Assembly (NCBI RefSeq): GCF_023516575.1
Contig: NZ_JAMGBE010000001.1
Location: forward strand, 434,001 to 498,000
DNA from: Sphingomonas hankyongi
GTDB lineage: Bacteria > Pseudomonadota > Alphaproteobacteria > Sphingomonadales > Sphingomonadaceae
Direction of reading: 5' to 3'
Length of the DNA: 64,000 nt
Numbering within the stretch: position 1 is the first letter of the stretch; each line of letters opens with the position of its first letter. Positions 12,156-25,643 of this stretch are shown here, in pieces. The translations under genes and the position numbers were made by a program. The notes under the pieces were generated by a model. That model was not told the DNA's origin. It searched no databases and was given only the letters and a program-made list of their open reading frames with translations.

Positions 12156-14018
12156 ATGAAGTTCGTCCGTGCGGTGTGGAAGTTGCTTGTCGGGATCAAG
12201 GACGCACTCGTCCTGATCTTCATGCTGCTTTTCTTCGGTGCCCTTTACGCGGCACTTTCCGCTCGGCCCGCTCCCATCGGGGAGGGCGTTCTCGACCTGG
12301 CGCTCACCGGCAACGTCGTCGAGCAGCCGGCGCGGATGGATTGGGCCGACCTCGCAGCCGGGGGGACTGTGATCCGCGAGCACAGGCTGCGCGACCTCGT
12401 CGCTGCAATCGACTCCGCGCGCACCGACAAAAGGGTCAAGGCGCTGGCGCTCGACCTCGACAGCTTCACCGGTGGCGGACAGACGGCAATCGGCGACGTC
12501 GCCGACGCGATCCGCCGCGTGCGCGCGTCGGGTAAGCCGGTCGTCGCCTATGCGACCGGATATACGAACGACAGCTACCAGCTCGCCGCGGCCGCGTCTG
12601 AAATCTGGTTGAATCCGCTCGGCGCCGTAGTTGTGACCGGACCTGGCGGATCCAACCTCTACTACAAGGGATTGCTCGACAAGCTCGGCGTCACCGCCAA
12701 TATCTACCGCGTCGGCACGTACAAGGCGGCAGTCGAGCCGTTCATGCGCGAAGACATGTCTCCGGAAGCCAAGGAGAATGCGCTTGCGCTGGGCCAAGCG
12801 ACCTTGGAGACGTGGCGGCAGTCGATCCGCCAGGCCCGTCCCAATGCCGATGTCGACGCCATCCTGCGAGACCTGCCGGGCGCAGTCGCCCGCGCCAATG
12901 GCGACATGGCCAAGGCGGCGATCCAGGCTCATCTCGTCGACAAGATCGGCGGTCGCGACGCTTTCGAGGCGCGGCTGGCGCAGCTCGGAGGCGAGGACGC
13001 CGACGACGAGGCCGGTTTCAAGCGAATCAAGCTTCCGGCTTACATCAGCGACAAGGTCGATCGCGATCCGGACGGGCCGATCGGAATCGTCACCGTCGCC
13101 GGCATGATCGTCGACGGGGAAGCTGCCCCCGGCACCGCGGGCGCGGACACGATCGCCCATGCGATCGAGCGCGGCCTGCAGGATGGAGGACTCAAAGCCC
13201 TCGTGGTTCGCGTCGACAGTCCCGGAGGCTCGGTCTTAGCTTCTGAGCGCATTCGCGACGCCCTTCTCACAGCGAAGGAAAGCGGCATCCCGATCGTCAT
13301 CTCGATGGGTAGCGTCGCCGCTTCCGGTGGCTACTGGGTGGCAACCGCGGGAGATTATATCTTTGCCGAGCCTTCGACGATCACGGGCTCGATCGGAGTT
13401 TTCGGCGTTCTCCCCAGCTTCCAGGGGACCCTGCAGAAGCTGGGTCTGGGCGCGGACGGCGTGAAGACGACACCACTTGCCGGCGAACCGGACCTGCTGA
13501 AAGGCCCCTCGCCTGAAGTGAACCAGCTCATCCAGACCGGCGTCGAAGCGACCTACGCACGGTTCCTCAACATTGTGGCGAAGTCGCGGAAGAAGAGTCC
13601 CAGCGAAATCGATCGTATCGCGCAGGGCCGCGTTTGGGACGGCGGAACCGCTCGCCAGCTCGGTCTCGTAGACGGCTTCGGCGGCATGGACGAAGCAATC
13701 GCCAAGGCGGCCGAGCTCGCCAAGCTCGGTGACGAACGCGACGTCCGCTACCTCGAGCCACCCAAGAGCTTCCGCGAGGAGCTGGTGGAGACGCTGGCTG
13801 GCGAGGAGTCCGGCGAGCCCGCGGAAACGAGCGACGCATTTGCGGCATTCGCGCGCCAGCCTCAGGCGCAACTCAGCGCCGCGCTTTATGAGCTAAGGAT
13901 GATCCTTTCGGGTCCGACTATTCAGGCGCGCTGCCTTGCCTGTCCGCCGGTAACATCCGTGGCGCTTCGTCCGCGCGACGTGGGCCTCCTCGACCTGGTG
14001 AAGGCGTGGCTGTCCTAA
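12156..14018 (+). CDS. sppA: Signal peptide peptidase A, long (67K) type
   Basis: 620 residues. An N-terminal membrane anchor (about residues 15-36) is followed by two ClpP-like repeats, as in E. coli SppA. The catalytic lysine is probably K190 (VGTYKAAVE) in the first repeat, and the nucleophile S390 (SVAASGGYWVA) is in the second, matching the serine/lysine dyad formed across subunits in this family. It cleaves leftover signal peptides in the inner membrane. GAGGAG lies seven bases before the ATG. The 3' end overlaps the following acetyltransferase gene by 13 bases. Confidence 0.95.
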   Translation: MKFVRAVWKLLVGIKDALVLIFMLLFFGALYAALSARPAPIGEGVLDLALTGNVVEQPARMDWADLAAGGTVIREHRLRDLVAAIDSARTDKRVKALALDLDSFTGGGQTAIGDVADAIRRVRASGKPVVAYATGYTNDSYQLAAAASEIWLNPLGAVVVTGPGGSNLYYKGLLDKLGVTANIYRVGTYKAAVEPFMREDMSPEAKENALALGQATLETWRQSIRQARPNADVDAILRDLPGAVARANGDMAKAAIQAHLVDKIGGRDAFEARLAQLGGEDADDEAGFKRIKLPAYISDKVDRDPDGPIGIVTVAGMIVDGEAAPGTAGADTIAHAIERGLQDGGLKALVVRVDSPGGSVLASERIRDALLTAKESGIPIVISMGSVAASGGYWVATAGDYIFAEPSTITGSIGVFGVLPSFQGTLQKLGLGADGVKTTPLAGEPDLLKGPSPEVNQLIQTGVEATYARFLNIVAKSRKKSPSEIDRIAQGRVWDGGTARQLGLVDGFGGMDEAIAKAAELAKLGDERDVRYLEPPKSFREELVETLAGEESGEPAETSDAFAAFARQPQAQLSAALYELRMILSGPTIQARCLACPPVTSVALRPRDVGLLDLVKAWLS

Positions 14019-14554
14019 TTCGGCCCGCCCGGGCAGACGACGCAGCGGCGCTTGCAGGGATTTACGCTCCCTACGTTACGGATAGCCGGATCAGCTTCGA
14101 GGAAATCCCTCCGGAAGCGGATGAGATGGCGCGTCGACTGACTGGCGATCGGCCTGGATACTATCCATGGTTCATCGCCGAAGTTGACGGCAAGGCGTGC
14201 GGCTTTGCGTCAAGCTCGCCCTTCCGCGCGCGGCCCGCATATCGCTGGACTGTCGAAACCGGCATTTATCTTTCGGCCGACATGTGCGGTCAGGGCATTG
14301 GCCGGGACCTCTTGGCAAGGCTGCTCACAGTGCTCGAGGGGCAAGGTTATGTCGCCGCAATAGGCGCCATTACGCTGCCGAACGCGGCGAGCGTCATCCT
14401 CCACGAACGGCTGGGATACGCCCAGGTCGGCACTTATCGCCGCGTGGGCTTCAAGCTCGGCGGTTGGCTGGACGTTGGCCTGTGGGAAAGGAACCTCGCG
14501 GCGCGAGAAACCGACCCGGAAGAACCGAGACCCTTTACCGAGGTGCCGGCCTAG
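14006..14554 (+). CDS. GNAT N-acetyltransferase, phosphinothricin acetyltransferase-like
   Basis: 182 residues with a GNAT fold. The acetyl-CoA loop reads CGQGIGRDLL (about residues 93-102). The end of the domain has YRRVGFKLGGWLDVGLW, the signature of the phosphinothricin/methionine-sulfone acetyltransferase group. Many chromosomal members acetylate amino-acid analogues of unknown physiological identity, so the substrate is left open. Start GTG 14006, inside the last codons of sppA, with AAGG nearby, so translation is probably coupled. It converges on lpdA with four bases between stops. Confidence 0.88.
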   Translation: MAVLIRPARADDAAALAGIYAPYVTDSRISFEEIPPEADEMARRLTGDRPGYYPWFIAEVDGKACGFASSSPFRARPAYRWTVETGIYLSADMCGQGIGRDLLARLLTVLEGQGYVAAIGAITLPNAASVILHERLGYAQVGTYRRVGFKLGGWLDVGLWERNLAARETDPEEPRPFTEVPA

Positions 14555-14558
14555 CAGC

Positions 14559-15950
14559 TCAGATGTGGATCGGTTTCCCGGTGACCGCCATCGCCGCTTC
14601 CTTGAGCGCCTCGCTATGCGTCGGATGAGCGTGGCAGGTGTAAGCGATGTCTTCGCTGGTCGCGCCGAACTCCATCGCCTGAGCGGCTTGGGCGATCATG
14701 GTCCCCGCGACGGAGGCGATCATCCACACGCCGAGGACGCGATCGGTCTTGGCGTCCGCAATGACCTTCACGAAACCGTCGGGCTCATGGTTGGTTTTGG
14801 CGCGGCTGTTGGCGAGCATGGGGAACTTGCCGACCTTGACCTCGCCATGTTCCTTGGCCTGTGCCTCTGTGAGGCCGACGCCGGCGATCTCCGGCATGGT
14901 GTAAACGACGCTCGGAATGACGTCGTGGTTCACGATGCCGGTGAGCCCCGCGATATTCTCCGCGACGGCGATGCCTTCATCCTCAGCCTTGTGAGCAAGC
15001 ATCGGGCCGGGGATCACGTCACCGATCGCCCAGATGCCTTTGACGCTGGTGCGGAAGTCGTGATCGGTCTCGATCTGCCCGCGCTGGTTCGCCTGGAGGC
15101 CTGCCTTGTCGAGAGCGAGACCTTCGGTGTTGGGCCGCCGCCCAATCGATACAAGGACGGCATCCGCTTCGATCGTCTCGGCGGCCCCGCCCTTGGCGGG
15201 CTCCACAGTCAGCCTGGCTTTCCCGCCGTCGACCTTGACGCCCGTCACCTTGGTTCCGAGCTTGAACTCGACGCCCTGCTTCTTGAAGATCTTGTTCGCT
15301 TCCTTGCGAACGTCGTCGTCGAAGCCGGGGAGGATCTGGTCGAGAAACTCGACGCAGGTGACCTTTGCGCCCACGCGGCGCCAGACGCTGCCAAGCTCGA
15401 GGCCGATGACTCCCCCGCCGATCACCACGAGATGCTGGGGCACCTTCTCCAGCTCTAGCGCGCCGGTCGATGAGACGACGATCTTCTCGTCGATCTCGAC
15501 GCCGGGGAGCGGCGTGACCGATGAGCCGGTTGCGATGACGATGTTCTTTGCGCGGACCGTGCGATCGCCGACCTTTACGGTATCGCCGCTTTCGAAGCTC
15601 GCATGGCCCTTCAGCCACTCGACCTTGTTCTTCTTGAACAGGAACTCGATGCCGCCAGTGAGGCCTTTCACAGCATCCTTGCGCTGGCCGTGCATGGCCT
15701 CGAGATCCAGCTCCGGCGTGACCTTGATGCCCATCTTGGCCATCGCACCGCCCGCGGCGGCCTCATAATATTCGGAAGCGTGGAGCAATGCCTTTGACGG
15801 AATGCAGCCGACGTTGAGGCATGTGCCACCCAAAGTGTCGCGGCTTTCCGCGCAAGCCGTTTTAAGGCCGAGCTGCGCGGCGCGGATCGCGGCGACGTAG
15901 CCGCCGGGGCCGGCGCCAATCACCAAGACGTCGAAATCATATTCAGCCAT
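14559..15950 (-). CDS. lpdA: Dihydrolipoyl dehydrogenase (E3)
   Basis: 463 residues from ATG 15950. It is the FAD enzyme that reoxidises lipoyl groups of 2-oxoglutarate and related dehydrogenases and makes NADH. It has the FAD-binding GAGPGGYVAA, the redox disulfide in GGTCLNVGCIPSK (C44 and C49), the NAD-binding GGGVIGLELGSVW, and the C-terminal HAHPTHSE active-site histidine. An in-frame upstream start at 16013 was rejected because the extra 21 residues are not part of the family and AAAGAG lies properly before 15950. It is near odhA and odhB but separated from them by a convergent gene. Confidence 0.98.
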   Translation of the reverse strand: MAEYDFDVLVIGAGPGGYVAAIRAAQLGLKTACAESRDTLGGTCLNVGCIPSKALLHASEYYEAAAGGAMAKMGIKVTPELDLEAMHGQRKDAVKGLTGGIEFLFKKNKVEWLKGHASFESGDTVKVGDRTVRAKNIVIATGSSVTPLPGVEIDEKIVVSSTGALELEKVPQHLVVIGGGVIGLELGSVWRRVGAKVTCVEFLDQILPGFDDDVRKEANKIFKKQGVEFKLGTKVTGVKVDGGKARLTVEPAKGGAAETIEADAVLVSIGRRPNTEGLALDKAGLQANQRGQIETDHDFRTSVKGIWAIGDVIPGPMLAHKAEDEGIAVAENIAGLTGIVNHDVIPSVVYTMPEIAGVGLTEAQAKEHGEVKVGKFPMLANSRAKTNHEPDGFVKVIADAKTDRVLGVWMIASVAGTMIAQAAQAMEFGATSEDIAYTCHAHPTHSEALKEAAMAVTGKPIHI

Positions 15951-16110
15951 GTTTCTCTTTCGGGGGACGATGCTTTGGCGCGCGACATAAGCGGGCACCG
16001 GCCTTGAATCCACCCCGGCCTATTTCTGTCGTACTCAGCCAGCCCCGCGCCGGCATCGTTTGGCGTTCCCGAGCTTGCGGTCGGCACGAGCGCCAATTAA
16101 CCCTGACGCC

Positions 16111-16563
16111 ATGATAAAAAGCCGTTCGGTCGCGTTGCTTTGCGCACTTCCCGTTCTGATTGCCGCCGCGCCGAACTGGAAGGCGCAAGCCCTCGCTGCC
16201 GCCGCGCCATTCATCGATAGGGCCAATGCCGAATGGGAGACCGCTATCGTCACGGGTGACGCAAATAAGCTGAGCGCGCCTTACGCTGACGGCGGAATCT
16301 TCATCGGTCCGGACGGGTCGACGATCGTCGGCCATGACGCCGTTCGCGCGATGTACGCAAGGCCGCGATCCGCGCAGGTGGTCAAGGCCCGCATCAGCAG
16401 CGACGGTCGTGCTGCAGCCGACCCCGATGACGTCTATGAATGGGGAAGTGCGACGATGACCGTGAGGCGGGACGGCAAGATCAAGAGCGCAACGGGGCGC
16501 TATCTAACCGTCTGGCACCGTGACGGCCGCGCCTGGCGCATCACGCGCAACATCGCATTCTGA
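16111..16563 (+). CDS. Secreted SnoaL/DUF4440-like protein
   Basis: 150 residues from ATG 16111. A signal-peptide-like N-terminus (MIKSRSVALLCALPVLIAAA) precedes a small NTF2-like domain. The pattern of a helix with ANAEWETAIVTGD, then APYADGGIFIGPDGSTIVG, then late strands with YLTVWHRDGRAWRITRNIAF is typical of the DUF4440/SnoaL group. Such domains bind small molecules or act as light enzymes; no catalytic residues are diagnostic here. A longer in-frame start at 16060 would bury the signal peptide and was not chosen. It is the only plus-strand gene between lpdA and odhB. Confidence 0.8.
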   Translation: MIKSRSVALLCALPVLIAAAPNWKAQALAAAAPFIDRANAEWETAIVTGDANKLSAPYADGGIFIGPDGSTIVGHDAVRAMYARPRSAQVVKARISSDGRAAADPDDVYEWGSATMTVRRDGKIKSATGRYLTVWHRDGRAWRITRNIAF

Positions 16564-16578
16564 TTTTTACGTCCCGGA

Positions 16579-17865
16579 TCAGAGATCGATCAGCAGCCGC
16601 GTTGGGTCCTCGATCGCTTCCTTGACGCGCACCAGGAAAGTAACGGCTTCGCGGCCGTCAATCAGCCGATGGTCGTAGCTGAGCGCCAGATACATCATCG
16701 GACGAGCAACGATCTGCCCGTCCTTGACGACCGGCCGCTCCTCAATCCGATGCATGCCCAGCACGGCGGACTGAGGCGGATTAATGATCGGCGTCGAAAG
16801 TAGCGAACCGAACACCCCGCCATTGGAGATGGTGAACGTGCCGCCGGTCATCTCATCGACCGAAAGCGTGCCTTCCTTTGCCCGCTTGCCGTAATCGGCA
16901 ATCGTCTTTTCGATTTCCGCGAAGCTCAATTTATCGGCATTGCGCACCACCGGCACAACGAGACCCTTGGGCGCGGATACCGCTACCGAAACGTCGAGAT
17001 AATCGCGGTAGACTATCTCGTCGCCTTCGATGCTCGCGTTGACCGCCGGCACGTCCTTCGCGGCAAGCGCGCACGCTTTGACGAAGAAGCCCATGAAACC
17101 CAGCCGGATGCCGTGCTTCTTCTCGAACAGGTCCTTGTAGCGGCCCCGCGCCTCAATCACCGCTGACATGTCGACGTCGTTGAACGTCGTCAGCATCGCC
17201 GCCGTATTCTGCGCTTCCTTAAGGCGCCGGGCGATCGTCTGACGTAGGCGCGACATCTTGATTCGCTCTTCGTGCCGATCTCCGACTGCGGGAGCCGGCA
17301 CTGCCTTCGCCTGTGGAGCGGGCGCGGACGCGCGAACCTCCGGCTCCGGCTGGGGGGCTCGCGCCGTCTCGCCGTCCTTCTGCGATTGCGCGGCCGCCAA
17401 CACGTCGTCCTTCGTCAGCCGGCCATCCTTGCCCGTGCCCTTAATCTTGCTCGGATCCACGTGATATTCGAGCACGGCACGGCGAACCGCGGGCGACAAG
17501 GTGGTGATGTGATCGTCGTTGGCATCCGGCGCATGCTCATCGCCGCGCAAGGCCGGCGTCTCGCCAGCTCCCGCCGGATTGGTGGTGGCGTCTGCCACTT
17601 CCTGCGCCGGAGCAGCAGCAGCTTCCGCCGCTTCGCCGATCCGCGCGATCACTGCGCCCACGGCAACGGTGTCGCCTTCCTTGACGAGCTGCTCGGTCAG
17701 CACTCCAGCAGCGGGCGCCGGCACATCCACGGTGACCTTGTCCGTCTCGAGGCTGGCGATTGCCTCATCGGCCGCCACGTTTTCACCAGGCTTCTTCAGC
17801 CACTGGGCGAGCGTGCCTTCGGTGATCGATTCCCCGAGCGCGGGGACCTGGACGTCGGTTGCCAT
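16579..17865 (-). CDS. odhB: Dihydrolipoyl succinyltransferase, E2 of 2-oxoglutarate dehydrogenase
   Basis: 428 residues. One N-terminal lipoyl domain carries the lysine K43 in [11 protein letters not shown] linker rich in alanine follows, then a peripheral subunit-binding domain at about 120-160 ([15 protein letters not shown]). The catalytic core ends in [11 protein letters not shown], with H399 and D403 as the expected catalytic residues. It transfers succinyl groups to CoA in the TCA cycle. It is nine bases downstream of odhA on the same strand and completes the mdh-sucD-odhA-odhB operon. Confidence 0.97.
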   Translation of the reverse strand: MATDVQVPALGESITEGTLAQWLKKPGENVAADEAIASLETDKVTVDVPAPAAGVLTEQLVKEGDTVAVGAVIARIGEAAEAAAAPAQEVADATTNPAGAGETPALRGDEHAPDANDDHITTLSPAVRRAVLEYHVDPSKIKGTGKDGRLTKDDVLAAAQSQKDGETARAPQPEPEVRASAPAPQAKAVPAPAVGDRHEERIKMSRLRQTIARRLKEAQNTAAMLTTFNDVDMSAVIEARGRYKDLFEKKHGIRLGFMGFFVKACALAAKDVPAVNASIEGDEIVYRDYLDVSVAVSAPKGLVVPVVRNADKLSFAEIEKTIADYGKRAKEGTLSVDEMTGGTFTISNGGVFGSLLSTPIINPPQSAVLGMHRIEERPVVKDGQIVARPMMYLALSYDHRLIDGREAVTFLVRVKEAIEDPTRLLIDL

Positions 17866-17874
17866 TCTAATCCT

Positions 17875-20685
<2,811 letters not shown>

Positions 20686-20688
20686 CGA

Positions 20689-22568
<1,880 letters not shown>

Positions 22569-22715
22569 CTATGTTCCGGGTGCGCCAAGGTGCGGCGCGT
22601 ACGTGGGCGGCGCTCTAGCCCCGTGGAAAGAGTCGGGCAACCGAGGAGCCGTGGCTTTTGATGTAACAACGAGCGTCAAAGTTCGTTCATGTCGCGAACA
22701 ATAGGATGACGACCT

Positions 22716-23123
22716 ATGAAACAACTATTCTTGATCGCGGGCGCCGCAGCGGTTTCGCTGGCCGCGCCGACATTCGCGAAGCCGGGACAGGGTCACGGTC
22801 AGGGTCAAGGGCACGGCAACCCGCATGCTTACGGCGCCGCGGGCCCAGTCGGATATGGCGCAGGCGGTTGTCCGCCAGGGCTGGCGAAGAAGAACAATGG
22901 CTGTCTTCCGCCCGGCCAGGCGAAGAAGCTCTACAACGTCGGTCAGCGCTTCCCGACCGGCTACGGCTATGCCTGGAACTACAACCAGATCCCGTACGAT
23001 ATCCGCACACACTACGGCCTGCCGCAGGCCGGCAATTACTATTATGGCGATGGGTACATCTATCGCGTCGATCCGCGGACCATGCTGATCCAGCAGGCGG
23101 TGAGCGCGCTTCTCTACCGCTGA
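22716..23123 (+). CDS. Secreted Gly/His/Tyr-rich protein with a duplicated CPPG(L/Q)AKK motif
   Basis: 135 residues. Residues 1-21 form a signal peptide (cleavage near TFA-KPG). A short Gly-Gln-His repeat stretch follows (GQGHGQGQGHG), then CPPGLAKK and CLPPGQAKK as two imperfect copies each with one cysteine, then a Tyr-rich C-terminal half (NYYYGDGYIYRVDPRTMLIQ). The last part resembles the tail of RcnB-like periplasmic proteins, but the assignment is weak. The His/Gly stretch and paired cysteines could bind metal. It has its own terminator, so it is a single-gene unit. Confidence 0.82.
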   Translation: MKQLFLIAGAAAVSLAAPTFAKPGQGHGQGQGHGNPHAYGAAGPVGYGAGGCPPGLAKKNNGCLPPGQAKKLYNVGQRFPTGYGYAWNYNQIPYDIRTHYGLPQAGNYYYGDGYIYRVDPRTMLIQQAVSALLYR

Positions 23124-23140
23124 CGTCGATCGGGAAACAT

Positions 23141-23172
23141 GGCCGTCCGCTTCGCCGGGCGGCCTTTTCTTT
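23141..23172 (+). terminator. Rho-independent terminator after the Gly/His-rich secreted protein gene
   Basis: A stem of GGCCGTCCG with CGGGCGGCC (one wobble pair) closes a short CTTCGC-type loop and is followed by TTTTCTTT. It lies 17 bases after the stop codon. Confidence 0.88.
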
Positions 23173-23219
23173 GAGGCTCCGCCCATGCTAGCGGCTCCGC
23201 CCAAGCAAGGAGTTGTCGC

Positions 23220-23996
23220 TTGGCCGAATTCACGCTTCCCAAGAACAGCAAGATCCAGAAGGGCCGCACCTACGAGCCCGAGCAGGGCAAGCGCCTAAAG
23301 TCGTTCAAGATCTATCGCTACGATCCGGACAGCGGCGCCAATCCCCGCTTCGATCGCTACACCATCGACCTCGACAAATGCGGCCCGATGGTCCTCGACG
23401 CGCTGATCAAGATCAAGAACGAGATCGACCCGACGCTGACCTTCCGGCGGTCCTGCCGGGAAGGCATCTGCGGATCGTGCTCGATGAACATGGATGGCCG
23501 CAACAGCCTGGCCTGCACGACGGCGATCGAAGACTTGAAGGGCGACGTCCAAATCACGCCCCTGCCGCATATGGAGGTGGTGAAAGACCTCGTTCCCGAC
23601 CTTACCCATGCCTACGCACAATATGCGCTCGTGCAGCCATGGCTCAAAAGTGCGACGCCACCGCCCTCGCGCGAGCGGCTCCAATCGCCGGAAGATCGCA
23701 CCAAGCTCGATGGGCTTTACGAGTGCATCCTCTGCTTTTGCTGCTCGACGAGCTGCCCAAGCTACTGGTGGAATGCCGACCGCTTCCTAGGCCCGGCGAT
23801 CCTGCTCCAGGCTTATCGCTGGCTGGCCGACAGCCGCGACGAGGCGACCGGCGAGCGGCTCGATCAGCTTGAGGACCCATTCCGGCTCTATCGCTGCCAC
23901 ACGATCATGAATTGCGCGAACGTGTGCCCGAAGGGCCTAAATCCGGCCAAGGCTATCGCCGAGACCAAAAAGCTGATCGCAGAACGGGCCGCGTGA
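23220..23996 (+). CDS. sdhB: Succinate dehydrogenase iron-sulfur subunit
   Basis: 258 residues. SdhB passes electrons from the flavoprotein to quinone in complex II. The 2Fe-2S ligands are C79, C84, C87 and C99 ([10 protein letters not shown], then C99), and two later cysteine clusters, [12 protein letters not shown] and [12 protein letters not shown], bind the 4Fe-4S and 3Fe-4S centres. The start is TTG 23220, decided by a perfect AAGGAG seven bases upstream; no ATG fits. The sdhC, sdhD and sdhA genes are not next to it. The following thioesterase gene overlaps its stop. Confidence 0.97.
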   Translation: MAEFTLPKNSKIQKGRTYEPEQGKRLKSFKIYRYDPDSGANPRFDRYTIDLDKCGPMVLDALIKIKNEIDPTLTFRRSCREGICGSCSMNMDGRNSLACTTAIEDLKGDVQITPLPHMEVVKDLVPDLTHAYAQYALVQPWLKSATPPPSRERLQSPEDRTKLDGLYECILCFCCSTSCPSYWWNADRFLGPAILLQAYRWLADSRDEATGERLDQLEDPFRLYRCHTIMNCANVCPKGLNPAKAIAETKKLIAERAA

Positions 23997-24490
23997 GCGA
24001 CGTTCCAACTGGCAACCCGGGCTCCGCCGACCAGGCGGGCATCCCCCGAGGCGCCTCGCCCGATCCGGACAATCCCGGCTGGTACAGTTGGGGGGATTTT
24101 CCCCGCGGAAGTTTTGCCGGCGCGACTGGTCGCCTGCTGTTCAAGCCCGATGGGCCGGGCCGGGGCATCGCACGCATGTTTCCGACCGAGGCGCATATGA
24201 ACATGGGCGGATCGCTGCACGGCGGCTCGGTCATGAGCTTCATCGACATGTCGATGTTCGCGGGCGGTCTGTGCGCCGGCATGGCGCCGGGGCATTTCGT
24301 AACACTCGATTTGACCACCCATTTTCTCGCCCGCGGTCAGCCCGGGCCGCCGCTCGACGCGCATGTCGAGCTGGTACGAGAGACGCGGGGACATGCTTTT
24401 CTCCAGGGCGTGGTCAAGCAGAACGGCGAAAATTGCTACAGCTTCAGCGGTACGTTGAGGCGCATCCGTGAGCGCAACGCCCCGGCATGA
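23993..24490 (+). CDS. Hotdog-fold thioesterase, PaaI-like
   Basis: 165 residues from GTG 23993, which overlaps the sdhB stop as GTGA. The hotdog signature is [20 protein letters not shown] followed by [14 protein letters not shown]. The central helix with G-G and the aspartate in FIDM match the PaaI/acyl-CoA thioesterase type, which hydrolyses small acyl-CoA esters. The exact substrate is unknown. A longer reading from 23912 would overlap sdhB by 85 bases and add residues foreign to the family. Its stop overlaps zapE as ATGA, so sdhB, this gene and zapE are likely translated together. Confidence 0.85.
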   Translation: MSDVPTGNPGSADQAGIPRGASPDPDNPGWYSWGDFPRGSFAGATGRLLFKPDGPGRGIARMFPTEAHMNMGGSLHGGSVMSFIDMSMFAGGLCAGMAPGHFVTLDLTTHFLARGQPGPPLDAHVELVRETRGHAFLQGVVKQNGENCYSFSGTLRRIRERNAPA

Positions 24491-25593
24491 TCGGACCCGT
24501 CCGGGCTGCCTATGACGAGCTTCTCACGGCGGGCGAGCTGAAGGCCGATCCGGCTCAAGCGAGAGCGGTCGCGGCACTGGATCGGCTAGCGGCCGCTGCC
24601 TCCCCAAGATCCTTCCTTTCGAAGCTGTTCGGTAAGGAAAGCGATGGACCCGCAGGGGTTTATCTTTGGGGCGGTGTCGGACGGGGCAAGTCGATGCTGA
24701 TGGATCTTGCATTCGACACGATCGCGACCGAGCCCAAGCGCCGGGTCCATTTCCATGCCTTCATGATCGAGACACATGCGCGTCTGAAGAACGCCAGAGC
24801 GAAAGAAGAGGGCGACCCAATCGAGCCGGTCGCCGAACAAATCGCTGCTGAAGCGAGCTTGCTATGCTTCGACGAGATGCAGGTTACCAACCCTGCGGAT
24901 GCGATGATCCTATCGCGACTATTCGAGAAGTTGCTCGATCTCAGGGTGATGGTGGTCACGACGTCGAACCGCCCACCAACGGACCTGTACAAGGGCGGGC
25001 TCAATCGCGAGCTCTTCCTGCCCTTCATAGGGCTGGTGGAGCGGTGCATGCTCGTGGTCGAGGTCAACGGACCGACTGACTATCGGCTCGATCGCTTGAC
25101 AGGCGTCGACGTATGGCATGTGCCCAACGGCCCGAAGGCAACCGCCGACCTGAGCCGCGCCTTCTTCCAACTGACCGACTATCCCGTGGAGGACCGGGCG
25201 AAGGTTCCGACCGAAGATCTCGATGTCGGCGGTGGCCGGACCTTGCACGTGCCGAAAAGCCTGAAGGGTGTCGCGGTCTTCTCATTCAAGCGGCTGTGCG
25301 GCGAGCCTCGGGGCGCGGCGGATTACCTCGCGATCGCGAGACGCTACCACACGGTGATCATCGTCGGCATCCCGGTCATGGGGCCCGAAATGCGCAATGA
25401 GGCCGCGCGGTTCGTCACGCTCATCGATGCGCTTTACGAGCATAAGGTGAAGCTGCTGGCCGCGGCCGATGCCGAACCGGCCGGCCTTTACGCGTCAGGC
25501 GACGGCAGCTTCGAGTTCCAGCGGACCGTCAGTAGGCTCGAGGAAATGCGAAGCGCCGAATATCTTGCCGAGGGCCATGGCGTAGCGGCTTGA
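24487..25593 (+). CDS. zapE: Cell division protein ZapE (AFG1-like ATPase)
   Basis: 368 residues. Walker A is GGVGRGKS at 62-69 and Walker B is LLCFDEMQV; VTTSNRPPTDLYKGGLNRELFLPFI is the typical sensor region of this AAA+ family. In E. coli ZapE binds FtsZ and affects Z-ring stability, while mitochondrial AFG1/LACE1 acts on respiratory complexes. Linkage to sdhB is compatible with either role. ATG 24487 overlaps the stop of the thioesterase gene. Confidence 0.95.
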   Translation: MIGPVRAAYDELLTAGELKADPAQARAVAALDRLAAAASPRSFLSKLFGKESDGPAGVYLWGGVGRGKSMLMDLAFDTIATEPKRRVHFHAFMIETHARLKNARAKEEGDPIEPVAEQIAAEASLLCFDEMQVTNPADAMILSRLFEKLLDLRVMVVTTSNRPPTDLYKGGLNRELFLPFIGLVERCMLVVEVNGPTDYRLDRLTGVDVWHVPNGPKATADLSRAFFQLTDYPVEDRAKVPTEDLDVGGGRTLHVPKSLKGVAVFSFKRLCGEPRGAADYLAIARRYHTVIIVGIPVMGPEMRNEAARFVTLIDALYEHKVKLLAAADAEPAGLYASGDGSFEFQRTVSRLEEMRSAEYLAEGHGVAA

Positions 25594-25643
25594 CGGTTGC
25601 GTAATGCAACCTAGCGTGCGCCGCCTCGAGGGGAGATTCTTTT

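Noticed and set aside
22694-22708. GTTC-N7-GAAC in front of the Gly/His-rich secreted protein gene, considered as a LexA site
   Set aside because: The alphaproteobacterial LexA site is a direct repeat (GTTC-N7-GTTC); this one is inverted and no SOS gene is near.
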